From: Rossellomorea pakistanensis
GTDB lineage: Bacteria > Bacillota > Bacilli > Bacillales > Bacillaceae_B
Direction of reading: 5' to 3'
NCBI RefSeq assembly: GCF_016908495.1
Contig: NZ_JAFBDZ010000001.1
Coordinates: forward strand, 1,240,001 to 1,304,000
Length of the DNA stretch: 64,000 nucleotides
The position numbers and the translations under genes were made by a program. The notes below the pieces were generated by a model, which was not told where the DNA came from, did not search any database, and saw nothing but the letters and a program-made list of their open reading frames with translations. Each line of letters starts with the position of its first letter. Position 1 is the stretch's first letter. Below are positions 30,437-38,753 of this stretch, piece after piece.

Positions 30437-30538
30437 CAGTGCCACATTCAGCTTTATGTTTCACCTAGTACGAGAGTTTTAAGGAAAGGAAATATCCCTC
30501 TCTAAGACTTTGCTGGACCCTGGAGAGGTTGGGCACTG
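30437..30538. other. 102-bp inverted-repeat element between yqeG and sda
   Basis: CAGTGCC (30437-30443) pairs with GGGCACTG (30531-30538). Inside, GAGAG and CTCTC blocks and GGAAA/TTTCC allow further pairing. No ORF. On the minus strand it is followed by a pyrimidine-rich stretch. It could be a structured RNA or a cruciform repeat; no other copy was found in this window. Confidence 0.4.
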
Positions 30539-30640
30539 TAGTTGAATATTGTCAACCTCCTATCCTAAAAAGATCCACTTTCATCTACCATCTTTTAAAA
30601 AAACACAAATATTTTTCGACAAAATTATCATCAAAGTATT

Positions 30641-30739
30641 TGTGGATAAACTTATGCACATTATACCCGTTTTAAAATCAGAATTCCTATTAATTGTAAA
30701 CAAGTTAGTCACAGTTTATCCACTATCATCTGTGGATAA
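30641..30739. promoter_or_regulatory. DnaA-box cluster upstream of sda
   Basis: Three perfect 9-mers TTATNCACA: 30641-30649 (reverse), 30652-30660 (forward, TTATGCACA) and 30731-30739 (reverse). Two 8-of-9 boxes: TTAGTCACA at 30705-30713 and TTATCCACT at 30716-30724. In B. subtilis DnaA binds this yqeG-sda region and activates sda, linking replication to the sporulation checkpoint. Confidence 0.9.
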
Positions 30740-30747
30740 CGGAACGC

Positions 30748-30776
30748 TTGTTCTAAATGTTTATATTTGGTAGAGT
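30748..30776 (+). promoter_or_regulatory. candidate sda promoter
   Basis: TTGTTC (30748-30753), a 17-nt spacer and TAGAGT (30771-30776), directly downstream of the last DnaA box. The match is moderate; its placement next to the DnaA boxes supports it. Confidence 0.4.
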
Positions 30777-30853
30777 AAAAATACAACTTAAACTTACTAT
30801 TTTATTTACGATATTGAAAGGATATGACTATTTTTTTTGGAGGTGAAAGTCTC

Positions 30854-30994
30854 ATGCGTAAGCTTACAGATGAATTGTTGATTGAATCTTATTATAAAGC
30901 CATTCATTTAAATTTAAGCCCAGACTTTATCCGCCTTATCGAGAACGAAATTCATCGGAGATCATTAAATACCAATATAAAAGTATCATCATAG
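30854..30994 (+). CDS. sda: sporulation histidine-kinase inhibitor Sda
   Basis: A 46-residue helical-hairpin protein that binds KinA and blocks phosphorelay activation while replication is active or damaged. [16 protein letters not shown] and [13 protein letters not shown] match the two helices of B. subtilis Sda. GGAGGTGAAAG lies six bases before ATG 30854. Its promoter region carries the DnaA-box cluster. It ends against an R2 element that separates it from convergent psd. Confidence 0.95.
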   Translation: MRKLTDELLIESYYKAIHLNLSPDFIRLIENEIHRRSLNTNIKVSS

Positions 30995-31007
30995 TGATAA
31001 AAAGGGC

Positions 31008-31104
31008 AAGAGGATGACCCAATAGAGTTCGGACCCCATTGATTCAACATTACTCGATCTGTTGAAATTGTGGTTCCTAACGCTTGTTTGGGTCATCCTC
31101 TTTT
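31008..31104. repeat. repeat family R2, copy A (also terminator between sda and psd)
   Basis: Outer arms AAGAGGATGACCCAA (31008-31022) and TTGGGTCATCCTCTT (31088-31102) form a perfect 15-bp stem. Inner arms GTTCGGACCCCA / TGTGGTTCCTAAC and ATTCAACA / TGTTGAAA continue the hairpin. T runs after the right arm support termination of sda. The right arm overlaps the psd stop codon (31093-31095). Confidence 0.85.
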
Positions 31105-31878
31105 CATCTGACCAATTATTTTCCCCATTTTAATAGGGGTTGGGACCGACAAATCATCATTAAAGTGAAATGTCCCCTTTTCAAAGAAAAGAATGACGGT
31201 AGAACCAAATGTAAAGTAGCCAATTTCATCCCCTTTATTCCAATGGTGATGATCATTTGTATAATGAATGGAATTAACAAACATGGCTCCTACTTTTACT
31301 AGAAGCATGTCTCCACCTTTATGTTTTAATTCTGTAATCGATCGATAATTTTTAGATAAGGTTTCACGTCCATATTTTAATCCGTATTCATTCACTGGAT
31401 AGGAATGTAAACCAAGCTCCCATCTTTTTTCAACAGCAGCTTTTATCGGACTATGTATACGATGGTAATTAGCAGGGCTTAAGTATAACACTAAAAATGA
31501 TCCACCTACATATTTTTTTGCTATTTCTTCATTTCCGAGCATTTCTTGGATAGAATAATCCTTTCCCTTCACTTGCATCATCAAGTTCGGTGTGACTGTA
31601 CCTGCTTCTGCCAGGGTGCCATCTACCGGGCTTACAAATTGTTTTTCACCACCTTGTATCTCCCGTACACCTTCTCTTAGCCTTCGAGTAAAAAATTCAT
31701 GTAATGATGGATAATAACTGATTTCATGTTCGATTTCATTTGAATCAATTTCATAGACTTTCATATAAGAAGGAATACACTTTTGACTTAAACGGGACTG
31801 GACGAATTTTTTTAATAATATTGAAGACCATCTTTTATTCGTTAGTTCAATAAGGAACTGATACAAGGCTTTTTTCAA
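31093..31878 (-). CDS. psd: phosphatidylserine decarboxylase proenzyme
   Basis: Makes phosphatidylethanolamine from phosphatidylserine at the membrane. The proenzyme cleaves itself at the Ser of FGST (in FTFGSTVILFFEKG, about residue 225) to create the pyruvoyl cofactor; B. subtilis Psd also has FGST in place of LGST. HSPIKAAVEKRWELG and SPVDGTLAEAG are conserved. The start is TTG 31878 with GGAGG seven bases upstream; 261 residues. The final Lys-Arg-Gly-stop lies in the arm of an R2 element. Divergent from pssA, which supplies its substrate. Confidence 0.93.
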   Translation of the reverse strand: MKKALYQFLIELTNKRWSSILLKKFVQSRLSQKCIPSYMKVYEIDSNEIEHEISYYPSLHEFFTRRLREGVREIQGGEKQFVSPVDGTLAEAGTVTPNLMMQVKGKDYSIQEMLGNEEIAKKYVGGSFLVLYLSPANYHRIHSPIKAAVEKRWELGLHSYPVNEYGLKYGRETLSKNYRSITELKHKGGDMLLVKVGAMFVNSIHYTNDHHHWNKGDEIGYFTFGSTVILFFEKGTFHFNDDLSVPTPIKMGKIIGQMKRG

Positions 31879-31985
31879 TTTTTAACCTCCAACTAAGTAA
31901 TAAATACTATTAGCAACATCTATTTCATAAGTATATAATTAACTATATTTTATCTTATTTTAAGGTATTTTTAAGGAGTGAGAGG

Positions 31986-32525
31986 ATGTTTCTTTCCGAC
32001 ATACTCGACCAAACCGTCAAGAAGTTAAAAGCACAGACCGCGAATGTAATAACATTAGCAAATATTTCATTAGGTGGTTTCGCTATCCTAATGGGATTGC
32101 AGGGGCAGCTAAACCTTAGCTTATTATTAATTTTTATTGCTGCTCTTGCCGATCGATTTGATGGGATGGTAGCACGTAAACTGAATATAGACTCAGATTT
32201 AGGAAAACAGCTTGATTCCATGAGTGATGTTATTTCTTTTGGAGTAGCTCCAGCACTCCTTCTCTACCAAGGAGTCCTTTATGAATTTGGATTTCCTGGC
32301 ATGTTTTTTACTGTTTTTTATATCGCATGTGGAGCGTTTCGTTTAGCGCGCTTTAATATCTCTGAGACAAATGGTTATTTCACAGGATTGCCCATCACTG
32401 CTGCAGGCTGTTTATTAACGGTTAGCTATCTGGCTGTATCCATTATTTCTATGCCATTATTTTTATTTATCATCATTATCCTATCCGTTTTAATGATTAG
32501 CAATTTTCGTTTACGAAAATTGTAG
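31986..32525 (+). CDS. pssA: CDP-diacylglycerol-serine O-phosphatidyltransferase
   Basis: Makes phosphatidylserine from CDP-diacylglycerol and serine in the membrane. The CDP-alcohol phosphotransferase motif (DG-x2-AR-x8-G-x3-D-x3-D) is seen in DGMVARKLNIDSDLGKQLDS followed by MSD, about residues 58-82, with about five membrane segments around it. 179 residues, as in B. subtilis. AAGGAGTGAGAGG precedes ATG 31986. Paired divergently with psd. Confidence 0.94.
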   Translation: MFLSDILDQTVKKLKAQTANVITLANISLGGFAILMGLQGQLNLSLLLIFIAALADRFDGMVARKLNIDSDLGKQLDSMSDVISFGVAPALLLYQGVLYEFGFPGMFFTVFYIACGAFRLARFNISETNGYFTGLPITAAGCLLTVSYLAVSIISMPLFLFIIIILSVLMISNFRLRKL

Positions 32526-32546
32526 CTCCAAAAGTTATGGAAATGA

Positions 32547-32614
32547 AGAGGTTGACCCTAATTGTGGGTTTGTATCCACAGGATTCAAACCTGATACAGG
32601 GCCAACCTCTTTTA
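32547..32614 (+). terminator. pssA terminator, R2-like outer stem
   Basis: AGAGGTTG-ACCCT (32547) pairs with AGGGC-CAACCTCT (to 32610), followed by TTTT. The outer arms resemble family R2, but the inner GGAACCAC arm is absent; inside are GGTTTG/CAAACC. It also bounds the convergent small gene at 32617-32745. Confidence 0.75.
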
Positions 32615-32616
32615 AC

Positions 32617-32745
32617 CTAACAATTATTATAGTACCACCAACACCCAAATAGGAAAAGAAGTATGAGAAGTACTACAGCTAGCGCTAAATAAAAACCTCC
32701 ATAATATCCACGTACTGGATAATAAGAATATCCATACGGCGGCAT
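32617..32745 (-). CDS. small Tyr/Gly-rich single-span membrane protein (YjcZ-like)
   Basis: 42 residues: MPPYGYSYYPVRGYYGGF then a hydrophobic helix (about residues 18-35) and a short CWWYYNNC end. The Tyr/Gly-rich head and one membrane helix resemble the YjcZ/YrzZ-type small sporulation proteins, but I cannot assign a family with certainty. ATG 32745 is preceded by AGGGGGG at about seven bases. It lies between pssA and sigK in a sporulation context. Too short for many gene callers. Confidence 0.65.
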   Translation of the reverse strand: MPPYGYSYYPVRGYYGGFYLALAVVLLILLFLFGCWWYYNNC

Positions 32746-32936
32746 ACATGTCCCCCCTATAGCTTTAGTTATTCTAATATATGTGTGTTTGTCTTGATTT
32801 GTATAGGCTATTTTGTCATAAAACCTACAGAATTCAAGTTCTTCTAGGCAAAAGCGTGTTTAATAACTATAGATAACCAAGCATCTCCAAACTATAATAA
32901 ACTATTTCCCATGTAATAGGTTTGAGGGGTTACATT

Positions 32937-33011
32937 ATGATGAAACAAATAATAAACATTGATGGATATTACTTTTTGTGGACTGGCAAGGACAGACAGA
33001 TTCTAACATAG
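32937..33011 (+). CDS. possible 24-residue peptide upstream of sigK
   Basis: ATG ATG start with GAGGGG seven bases upstream; predicted MMKQIINIDGYYFLWTGK plus a short tail. Unknown and possibly not translated: its 3' part overlaps the candidate SpoIIID box and -10 of sigK, so both readings cannot be fully right under the same conditions. Confidence 0.25.
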   Translation: MMKQIINIDGYYFLWTGKDRQILT

Positions 33012-33015
33012 GATA
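32988..33015 (+). promoter_or_regulatory. candidate sigK promoter with SpoIIID box
   Basis: AAGGACAGAC (32988-32997) fits the SpoIIID consensus WWRRACARNY at all positions. CATAGGATA (33007-33015) resembles the mother-cell -10 (CATANNNTA). It lies 35 bp before sigK. A clear -35 was not found. Confidence 0.45.
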
Positions 33016-33049
33016 ATAATAGGCAAAAGTCCTTTATGGGGGTGAACAT

Positions 33050-33766
33050 ATGTCAAGTATTGTCACAGCCATTGGATATTTCTTAAAAGAATTGGTCTTC
33101 TTAGTTTCTTATGTAAAAAATAACGCTTTTCCACAGCCATTATCTTCAAGCGAAGAAAAGAAATACCTAAGAAAAATGGTAGAAGGTGATGAACACGCTC
33201 GGAACACATTAATTGAACACAATTTACGATTAGTTGCCCACATCGTCAAGAAATTTGAGAATACCGGAGAGGACCCGGAAGATTTAATATCCATCGGCAC
33301 CATTGGCCTGATAAAAGCGATTGAAAGTTATTCAGAAGGGAAAGGGACAAAACTTGCAACCTATGCTGCACGATGTATTGAAAATGAAATCCTCATGCAT
33401 CTACGGGCGTTAAAGAAAACGAAGAAAGACGTCTCCCTCCATGACCCAATCGGTCAAGATAAAGAAGGGAACGAAATAAGTCTTATTGATATATTAAAGT
33501 CGGACGCAGATGACGTCATTGATACCATTCAGCTTAATATGGAATTAGAAAAGGTGAAAAAATATATTTGCGTACTAGACGATCGAGAAAAAGAAGTAGT
33601 GATCGGTCGTTTTGGACTTGATCTTAAAGAAGAAAAAACACAAAGGGAAATAGCAAAAGAACTTGGAATATCAAGAAGTTATGTCTCTCGAATAGAAAAA
33701 AGAGCTTTAATGAAAATGTTTCATGAATTTTATCGGGAAGAAAAAGAAAAACGCAATCAATCCTAA
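33050..33766 (+). CDS. sigK: RNA polymerase sporulation sigma factor, pro-sigma-K
   Basis: Late mother-cell sigma factor. The first 20 residues are the inhibitory pro-peptide; processing by SpoIVFB would cut before [10 protein letters not shown], identical to the B. subtilis mature N terminus. Region 2 ([38 protein letters not shown]) and region 4 ([20 protein letters not shown]) are intact over 238 residues. The gene is one continuous frame, without the skin element that splits spoIVCB/spoIIIC in B. subtilis 168. GGGGGTG precedes ATG 33050. Confidence 0.97.
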   Translation: MSSIVTAIGYFLKELVFLVSYVKNNAFPQPLSSSEEKKYLRKMVEGDEHARNTLIEHNLRLVAHIVKKFENTGEDPEDLISIGTIGLIKAIESYSEGKGTKLATYAARCIENEILMHLRALKKTKKDVSLHDPIGQDKEGNEISLIDILKSDADDVIDTIQLNMELEKVKKYICVLDDREKEVVIGRFGLDLKEEKTQREIAKELGISRSYVSRIEKRALMKMFHEFYREEKEKRNQS

Positions 33767-33849
33767 TTATGGGGGAAATAACGGTTAGCCGGAATAAGAG
33801 CTTTCATGTAATCAAGCTTACTATATTTTATATTCGAATATTAGGTATC

Positions 33850-33884
33850 AAAAAAAAGCTACTGAATTTCAGCAGCTTTTTTTC
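33850..33884. terminator. bidirectional terminator after sigK
   Basis: AAGCTACTGAA / TTCAGCAGCTT stem with A run on the left and T run on the right. It serves sigK on the plus strand and could end the yrzI region on the minus strand. The rest of the gap up to 34055 shows only the tiny ORF listed next. Confidence 0.88.
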
Positions 33885-33953
33885 TTTTTTTTTATGAATG
33901 CGGTCCAATAAATCACATGTAAAAACACATCAATTCACCTGCCAATAGGTTCG

Positions 33954-34013
33954 TTAGGCAGAATCTTTCTCCACCCACAGCGCATTTAGTCGTTTCTCCT
34001 GACAATAGATCAT
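33954..34013 (-). CDS. possible 19-residue peptide downstream of yrzI
   Basis: Predicted MIYCQEKRLNALWVEKDSA. A strong site GAGAGGAG lies eight bases before ATG 34013. A CTGCC/GGCAG hairpin follows the stop. No family recognised; support comes only from the ribosome-binding site and its position 42 bp after yrzI. Confidence 0.3.
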   Translation of the reverse strand: MIYCQEKRLNALWVEKDSA

Positions 34014-34055
34014 CTTATTAACTCCTCTCTCTTTATTTATTTTTCACAAACGATA

Positions 34056-34199
34056 TTAGAACATTTTTGATACCATTGATTCATTCTTTATCTTTGTTTC
34101 TTCAAAATGCTTAGATACTTGAACATCATGGTTTATTTCTTCTGGACTGCGTTGACGCTTGTTAATTGTAATAGTCATGAACAGAATATTAAGTGTCAT
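34056..34199 (-). CDS. yrzI: YrzI family small protein
   Basis: 47 residues beginning MTLNILFMTITINKRQRSPE, matching the Bac_small_YrzI family (short hydrophobic head, then a charged helical tail). The family is thought to be sporulation-linked and occurs as tandem copies in the B. cereus group; the exact function is unknown. GGAGGTGATAGT directly precedes ATG 34199, so the longer frame to 34250 was rejected. Confidence 0.85.
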   Translation of the reverse strand: MTLNILFMTITINKRQRSPEEINHDVQVSKHFEETKIKNESMVSKMF

Positions 34200-34284
34200 A
34201 CTATCACCTCCTTTAATAAAATTTTCGATTGCTCGATTTTCTTGATTCAAACGGCAGTGGTTTTAACCATCCGTTTTTCCCCAC

Positions 34285-34312
34285 AAAAAAACGCAGAAAG
34301 AACCTTCCTGCG
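34285..34312 (-). terminator. hairpin upstream of yrzI
   Basis: Minus strand CGCAGGAAGG/CTTTCTGCG stem (34312-34292) followed by seven T. Together with the next terminator it isolates yrzI from the small ORF upstream. Confidence 0.75.
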
Positions 34313-34318
34313 AATGGC

Positions 34319-34354
34319 ATAAAAAAGCCGCAAGAAGAAACATTCTCCTGCGGC
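34319..34354 (-). terminator. terminator after the 27-residue ORF
   Basis: Minus strand GCCGCAGGAGAA / TTCTTCTTGCGGC stem (34354-34327) followed by six T, 22 bp beyond the stop of the small ORF. Confidence 0.85.
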
Positions 34355-34376
34355 ATGGATTAACATTAAATAATCA

Positions 34377-34460
34377 TTAACGAAAATCGGTAGCTAATGC
34401 GGTCGAATGTATTAAAACATATGAAATTGAAAAAATTGCATTATCATTAATCGCCATCAT
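34377..34460 (-). CDS. probable 27-residue peptide gene upstream of yrzI
   Basis: Predicted MMAINDNAIFSISYVLIHST plus a seven-residue tail (ALATDFR). AAAGGGAGG lies nine bases before the double ATG and a strong terminator follows, so it has the layout of a free-standing small gene. The middle is mildly hydrophobic. I do not recognise the family; it may belong to the sporulation peptide set around yrzI. Confidence 0.45.
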   Translation of the reverse strand: MMAINDNAIFSISYVLIHSTALATDFR

Positions 34461-34580
34461 GTCATTCGACCTCCCTTTCGTTTATTATACTACAGTGGTA
34501 AGTATATCCAAAATCAGTGGAAATGTAAACCACTAATTTTCATTTTCTTTTCGACAAAAACCGACTATATCATAAAGCAC

Positions 34581-34613
34581 AAAAATAGGGCTGATCCTAA
34601 TGATCAAGCCCTA
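34581..34613 (-). terminator. terminator after yrhC
   Basis: Minus strand AGGGCTTGATCA / TGATC-AGCCCT stem (34613-34588) followed by ATTTTTG, 9 bp after the yrhC stop. It ends the transsulfuration operon. Confidence 0.8.
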
Positions 34614-34621
34614 ATGGTTCT

Positions 34622-34861
34622 TTATGATAATGAATCCTCGTCCGATTCACTTAACTGTTTTTTATATTTAATAGCTTTATAGAAAAATAGAGTTGAAAAA
34701 CCTAATAGGACTGCGGTTCCACCCATCAGGATATACGTTTTAAATATGGTTTTTGATTCTGCTGGTATCACAACACCTAAATATAAGAAAACGCTTAGTG
34801 CTAATAATGTAAAAGCGAAGCGCTTGTAATCAATGATTTTTTCTTGCAGAGACTTTTTCAC
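34622..34861 (-). CDS. yrhC: YrhC family membrane protein
   Basis: About 79 residues with two membrane helices (roughly 13-34 and 41-61) and an acidic C terminus (SESDEDSLS). The sequence IDYKRFAFTLLALSVFLY and position after mccB match YrhC, whose role is unknown. GTG 34861 is preferred (GGGAG and GGGGAT upstream); the GTG at 34873 is too close to the site. It lies beyond an R2 element from mccB, so its co-transcription with mccB depends on read-through. Confidence 0.8.
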   Translation of the reverse strand: MKKSLQEKIIDYKRFAFTLLALSVFLYLGVVIPAESKTIFKTYILMGGTAVLLGFSTLFFYKAIKYKKQLSESDEDSLS

Positions 34862-34986
34862 TAGTATCCCCACTCCCTATGAAACTATTGAACTATTATA
34901 ACTGTAACATAGATCCGTTAGTAGTTGAGGTGTTAAATCTCTCCAAATTAATATAAGAAAAGTTCAAGGAGTCTTGAACAAAAGAA

Positions 34987-35103
34987 AAAAGGGTCCCCAA
35001 ACTAAGGGTCAGGAAACCACAACTTCAATATATAGAAACCCTCAAGCTATCTTCTATATATGAACAACCATAGTGGTACCAGCCCCTTATGGGACAACCC
35101 TTT
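34987..35103. repeat. repeat family R2, copy B (between mccB and yrhC)
   Basis: Outer arms AAAAGGGTCCCC (from 34988) and GGGACAACCCTTT (to 35103); inner GGTCAGGAAACCACAA pairs with TAGTGGTACCAGCC; central TATATAGAA / TTCTATATA (about 35029-35061). On the minus strand it starts 9 bp after the mccB stop and is followed by an A/T-rich stretch, so it can act as a terminator or mRNA 3' end. Confidence 0.8.
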
Positions 35104-35112
35104 AATCAATGA

Positions 35113-36249
<1,137 letters not shown>

Positions 36250-37173
36250 TTAGATTCCTCCTTGATAAATTTTTTTACTAAGATAACGCTCACTAGAATC
36301 AGGGAAGATTGTGACAATTTTTGTCCCTGGTTTAGCTTTTTCAGCTTCTTGTAAAACGGCACACATGGCTGCACCAGACGAGCTCCCTACCAATAGCCCT
36401 TCTAATCGTGCAAGTTCCTTTACCATTTCAAATGCTTTGATATCTGAAATAGTATGAATACTGTCAAAGTAGGAAGGTTCCATATATGCAGGTAAAAATT
36501 CCATTCCAATGCCTTCCGTTTTGTGCGGGCCTGATTCTCCACCATTCAGAATGGATCCCTCCGGTTCAACAATGACTGTTTTGATGTTAGCCTTTTGCTC
36601 TTTTAAAAATTGTGCCGTTCCCATAAAGGTTCCACCTGTACCTGCACCTGCCACAAACATATCAATATTTCCTTCCATCTGATTCCAGATTTCAGGACCA
36701 AGAGATTTATAATACGTCATAGGGTTTGCTTCATTAGCAAATTGCTGTGGTGAGTAGGAGTTTGAAGTTGTCTCCACAAGCTCCTGAGCTTTTTTAATGG
36801 CCCCTTTCATTCCTTCGCTTGTAGGTGTATGTACAATATCAGCACCTAAAGCTTTCATTAACTCCTGTTTCTCCTCACTAAACTTCTCAGGGACACAGAA
36901 AACGACTTTGTAGCCGCTGTTCACTGCTGCAAGGGCAAGACCAATGCCTGTATTGCCGGCTGTTGGTTCAATAATCGTCCCGCCAGGTGATAAATTTCCA
37001 TTTTGGATGGCATCATGAAGAAGCTCCTTGCCCAGGCGGTCTTTTATGCTTCCTCCAGGATTATAAAATTCAAGCTTCGCAAACACTCTTACTCCTTTAG
37101 GTAATGGGAAATTTTGAAGTTCCATCATAGGAGTGTTCCCTATTAAGTCATGGATATTTTTATAAATCGTCAA
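36250..37173 (-). CDS. mccA: O-acetylserine-dependent cystathionine beta-synthase MccA
   Basis: Joins O-acetylserine and homocysteine to cystathionine. The fold-type II PLP lysine is in PGGSIKDRLG; EPTAGNTGIGLA binds substrate and phosphate; GTGGTFMG and VGSSSGAA complete the site. It is close to CysK, but the operon with mtnN and mccB indicates the MccA role. 307 residues. TTG 37173 follows GGGAG by nine bases. mccB begins at the next base after its stop. Confidence 0.92.
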   Translation of the reverse strand: MTIYKNIHDLIGNTPMMELQNFPLPKGVRVFAKLEFYNPGGSIKDRLGKELLHDAIQNGNLSPGGTIIEPTAGNTGIGLALAAVNSGYKVVFCVPEKFSEEKQELMKALGADIVHTPTSEGMKGAIKKAQELVETTSNSYSPQQFANEANPMTYYKSLGPEIWNQMEGNIDMFVAGAGTGGTFMGTAQFLKEQKANIKTVIVEPEGSILNGGESGPHKTEGIGMEFLPAYMEPSYFDSIHTISDIKAFEMVKELARLEGLLVGSSSGAAMCAVLQEAEKAKPGTKIVTIFPDSSERYLSKKIYQGGI

Positions 37174-37209
37174 CTAACTCATCTCCCTCATGCTGTAAAC
37201 CTATCCTTT

Positions 37210-37911
37210 CTATTTACGGCTGATTGCAGACACCATTTCCATGACCAAATTAGCTGAGTGTAATGCTGCTTTTTCCAAATATTGCTCAAAAGATAGATCG
37301 GATTCTTTTCCCGCAATATCTGATAACGAACGAATCACAACAAATGGAACCTGGAATTGATGTGACACCTGTGCAATTGCTGCCGCTTCCATTTCAACCG
37401 CCTGTAAATCTACAAATTTACCTCTGATGGATTCTACCCTTTTCGGATCATTCATAAAGGAATCACCCGTTGCAATCAATCCTGATACAACCTGGACATC
37501 TGCTGTTTCTTTTACACTATCAACGGCAATTTTTTGCAATGTTTTATCCGCAATAAAAGCTGCAGGAAGGTCTGGGACTTGACCGTATTCATATCCAAAT
37601 GCCGTTACATCAACATCATGATGACGAACCTCTGTTGAGATCACTACATCACCTACATTTAATTTAGGATCTAGACCACCTGCAGAGCCTGTGTTAATGA
37701 CATAATCCGGTTTGAATACTTCTAAGAGAACAGCAGTTGACATGGCTGCATTTACTTTTCCGATTCCTGATCGCAATAAGATCACTTCAGTACCCTTCAT
37801 TTGTCCAGTTGTATATTCACAACCCGCAATTGTTTCTACCTTTGGATTGGTGATATTATTTCTTAATAAAGTGACTTCTTCTTCCATTGCTCCGATGATG
37901 GCTACTTTCAT
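37210..37911 (-). CDS. mtnN: 5'-methylthioadenosine/S-adenosylhomocysteine nucleosidase
   Basis: Hydrolyses MTA and SAH, feeding homocysteine recycling via S-ribosylhomocysteine. [13 protein letters not shown] at the N terminus, [10 protein letters not shown] and [12 protein letters not shown], and the catalytic Asp in [12 protein letters not shown] are typical; 233 residues. AGAGAGG precedes ATG 37911. Second gene of the transsulfuration operon, supplying the homocysteine branch. Confidence 0.96.
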   Translation of the reverse strand: MKVAIIGAMEEEVTLLRNNITNPKVETIAGCEYTTGQMKGTEVILLRSGIGKVNAAMSTAVLLEVFKPDYVINTGSAGGLDPKLNVGDVVISTEVRHHDVDVTAFGYEYGQVPDLPAAFIADKTLQKIAVDSVKETADVQVVSGLIATGDSFMNDPKRVESIRGKFVDLQAVEMEAAAIAQVSHQFQVPFVVIRSLSDIAGKESDLSFEQYLEKAALHSANLVMEMVSAISRK

Positions 37912-37929
37912 TTCAAATACCTCTCTTTA

Positions 37930-38571
37930 TTATTGTTTAGTGGCTACCAATAACCATACAAACTCATTTAATCGCTTAAATGACACTGTAAATCCGTTTT
38001 TTTGCAAAAGTTCATCTAAAACGGGTATGGTTGTATAATATTCTCTTTGTAAATCTTCTGCTAGATTATGATACCCTTTTGCGACTGCTTCTTGAATACT
38101 TTTTTCATGGGCTTCTTGAGTTTCAAAGATGGTATCAGCAAACACTATTTTACCACCATTAGACAAGAGGTTTCCATACCGCAGAAAGGCAATCGCTTTT
38201 TCATCGTCGGTTAAATGATGGAATGCATATGTGCTAACAATTGTATCTATTTCTGTATCATTGATGGAGTATTCTAGAAAATCACCATCCAATAGTTCTA
38301 CATTTCCTGTTAGCTTTTGTTTTGCAATTGCCATCATTTCTTTAGATGGTTCTACTGCTATGACTTTATGATTAGCTTCTAATAGCTTCTTCGTTAAATT
38401 ACCTGTGCCAGGACCAAATTCTAATACTGTTCCTTCAGATTTTTTCACTACTGTATCCAAAATCTCCTCATACTTAGCAAACACTTCTTTATATTCAATA
38501 TCTTTTCCGGTTACAGTGTCATCATAACTATCTGCCCAATCTTGAAAAAGATCTAAAAACTCTCTACCCAT
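37930..38571 (-). CDS. yrrT: class I SAM-dependent methyltransferase YrrT
   Basis: 213 residues with SAM motif I VLEFGPGTGNLTKKLL, KVIAVEPSKEM and the motif IV region VSTYAFHHL. The substrate is unknown; the operon with mtnN, mccA and mccB suggests it uses or reports SAM status. ATG 38571 (MGREFLDLF) follows AGGGGTG; the longer frame to 38598 lacks a site. First gene of the operon, with a promoter 26 bp upstream. Confidence 0.9.
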   Translation of the reverse strand: MGREFLDLFQDWADSYDDTVTGKDIEYKEVFAKYEEILDTVVKKSEGTVLEFGPGTGNLTKKLLEANHKVIAVEPSKEMMAIAKQKLTGNVELLDGDFLEYSINDTEIDTIVSTYAFHHLTDDEKAIAFLRYGNLLSNGGKIVFADTIFETQEAHEKSIQEAVAKGYHNLAEDLQREYYTTIPVLDELLQKNGFTVSFKRLNEFVWLLVATKQ

Positions 38572-38596
38572 TTCACGCACCCCTGAATTTTTAATC

Positions 38597-38624
38597 ATTA
38601 TAATTCCTATGAGTATACTATGAA
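38597..38624 (-). promoter_or_regulatory. yrrT operon promoter with possible CymR site
   Basis: Minus strand TTCATA (38624-38619), 16-nt spacer, perfect TATAAT (38602-38597). The spacer contains CATAGGAATTATA, resembling the AGGAATT core of CymR boxes that repress this operon in B. subtilis when cysteine is plentiful. The cymR gene is at 59252-59671. Confidence 0.55.
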
Positions 38625-38753
38625 TTAATTTTAAAACTGTTATTAATTTAACATAAGCATTTTAGTTTATCAATGGATACATCTTGAAGTTAGACTCAAG
38701 AGCTCGTACAATATGAACAGAACAGAAATCAATTTGATAGGGAGTCATACATT

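Noticed and set aside
30466..30480. Fragment of 23S rRNA (AGTACGAGAG resembles the sarcin-ricin loop)
   Set aside because: The match is about ten bases and the flanks do not follow 23S rRNA; treated as chance.
30437..30538. 6S RNA
   Set aside because: Too short and without the large central bubble; in B. subtilis bsrA lies near aspS, beyond the rarA end of this segment.
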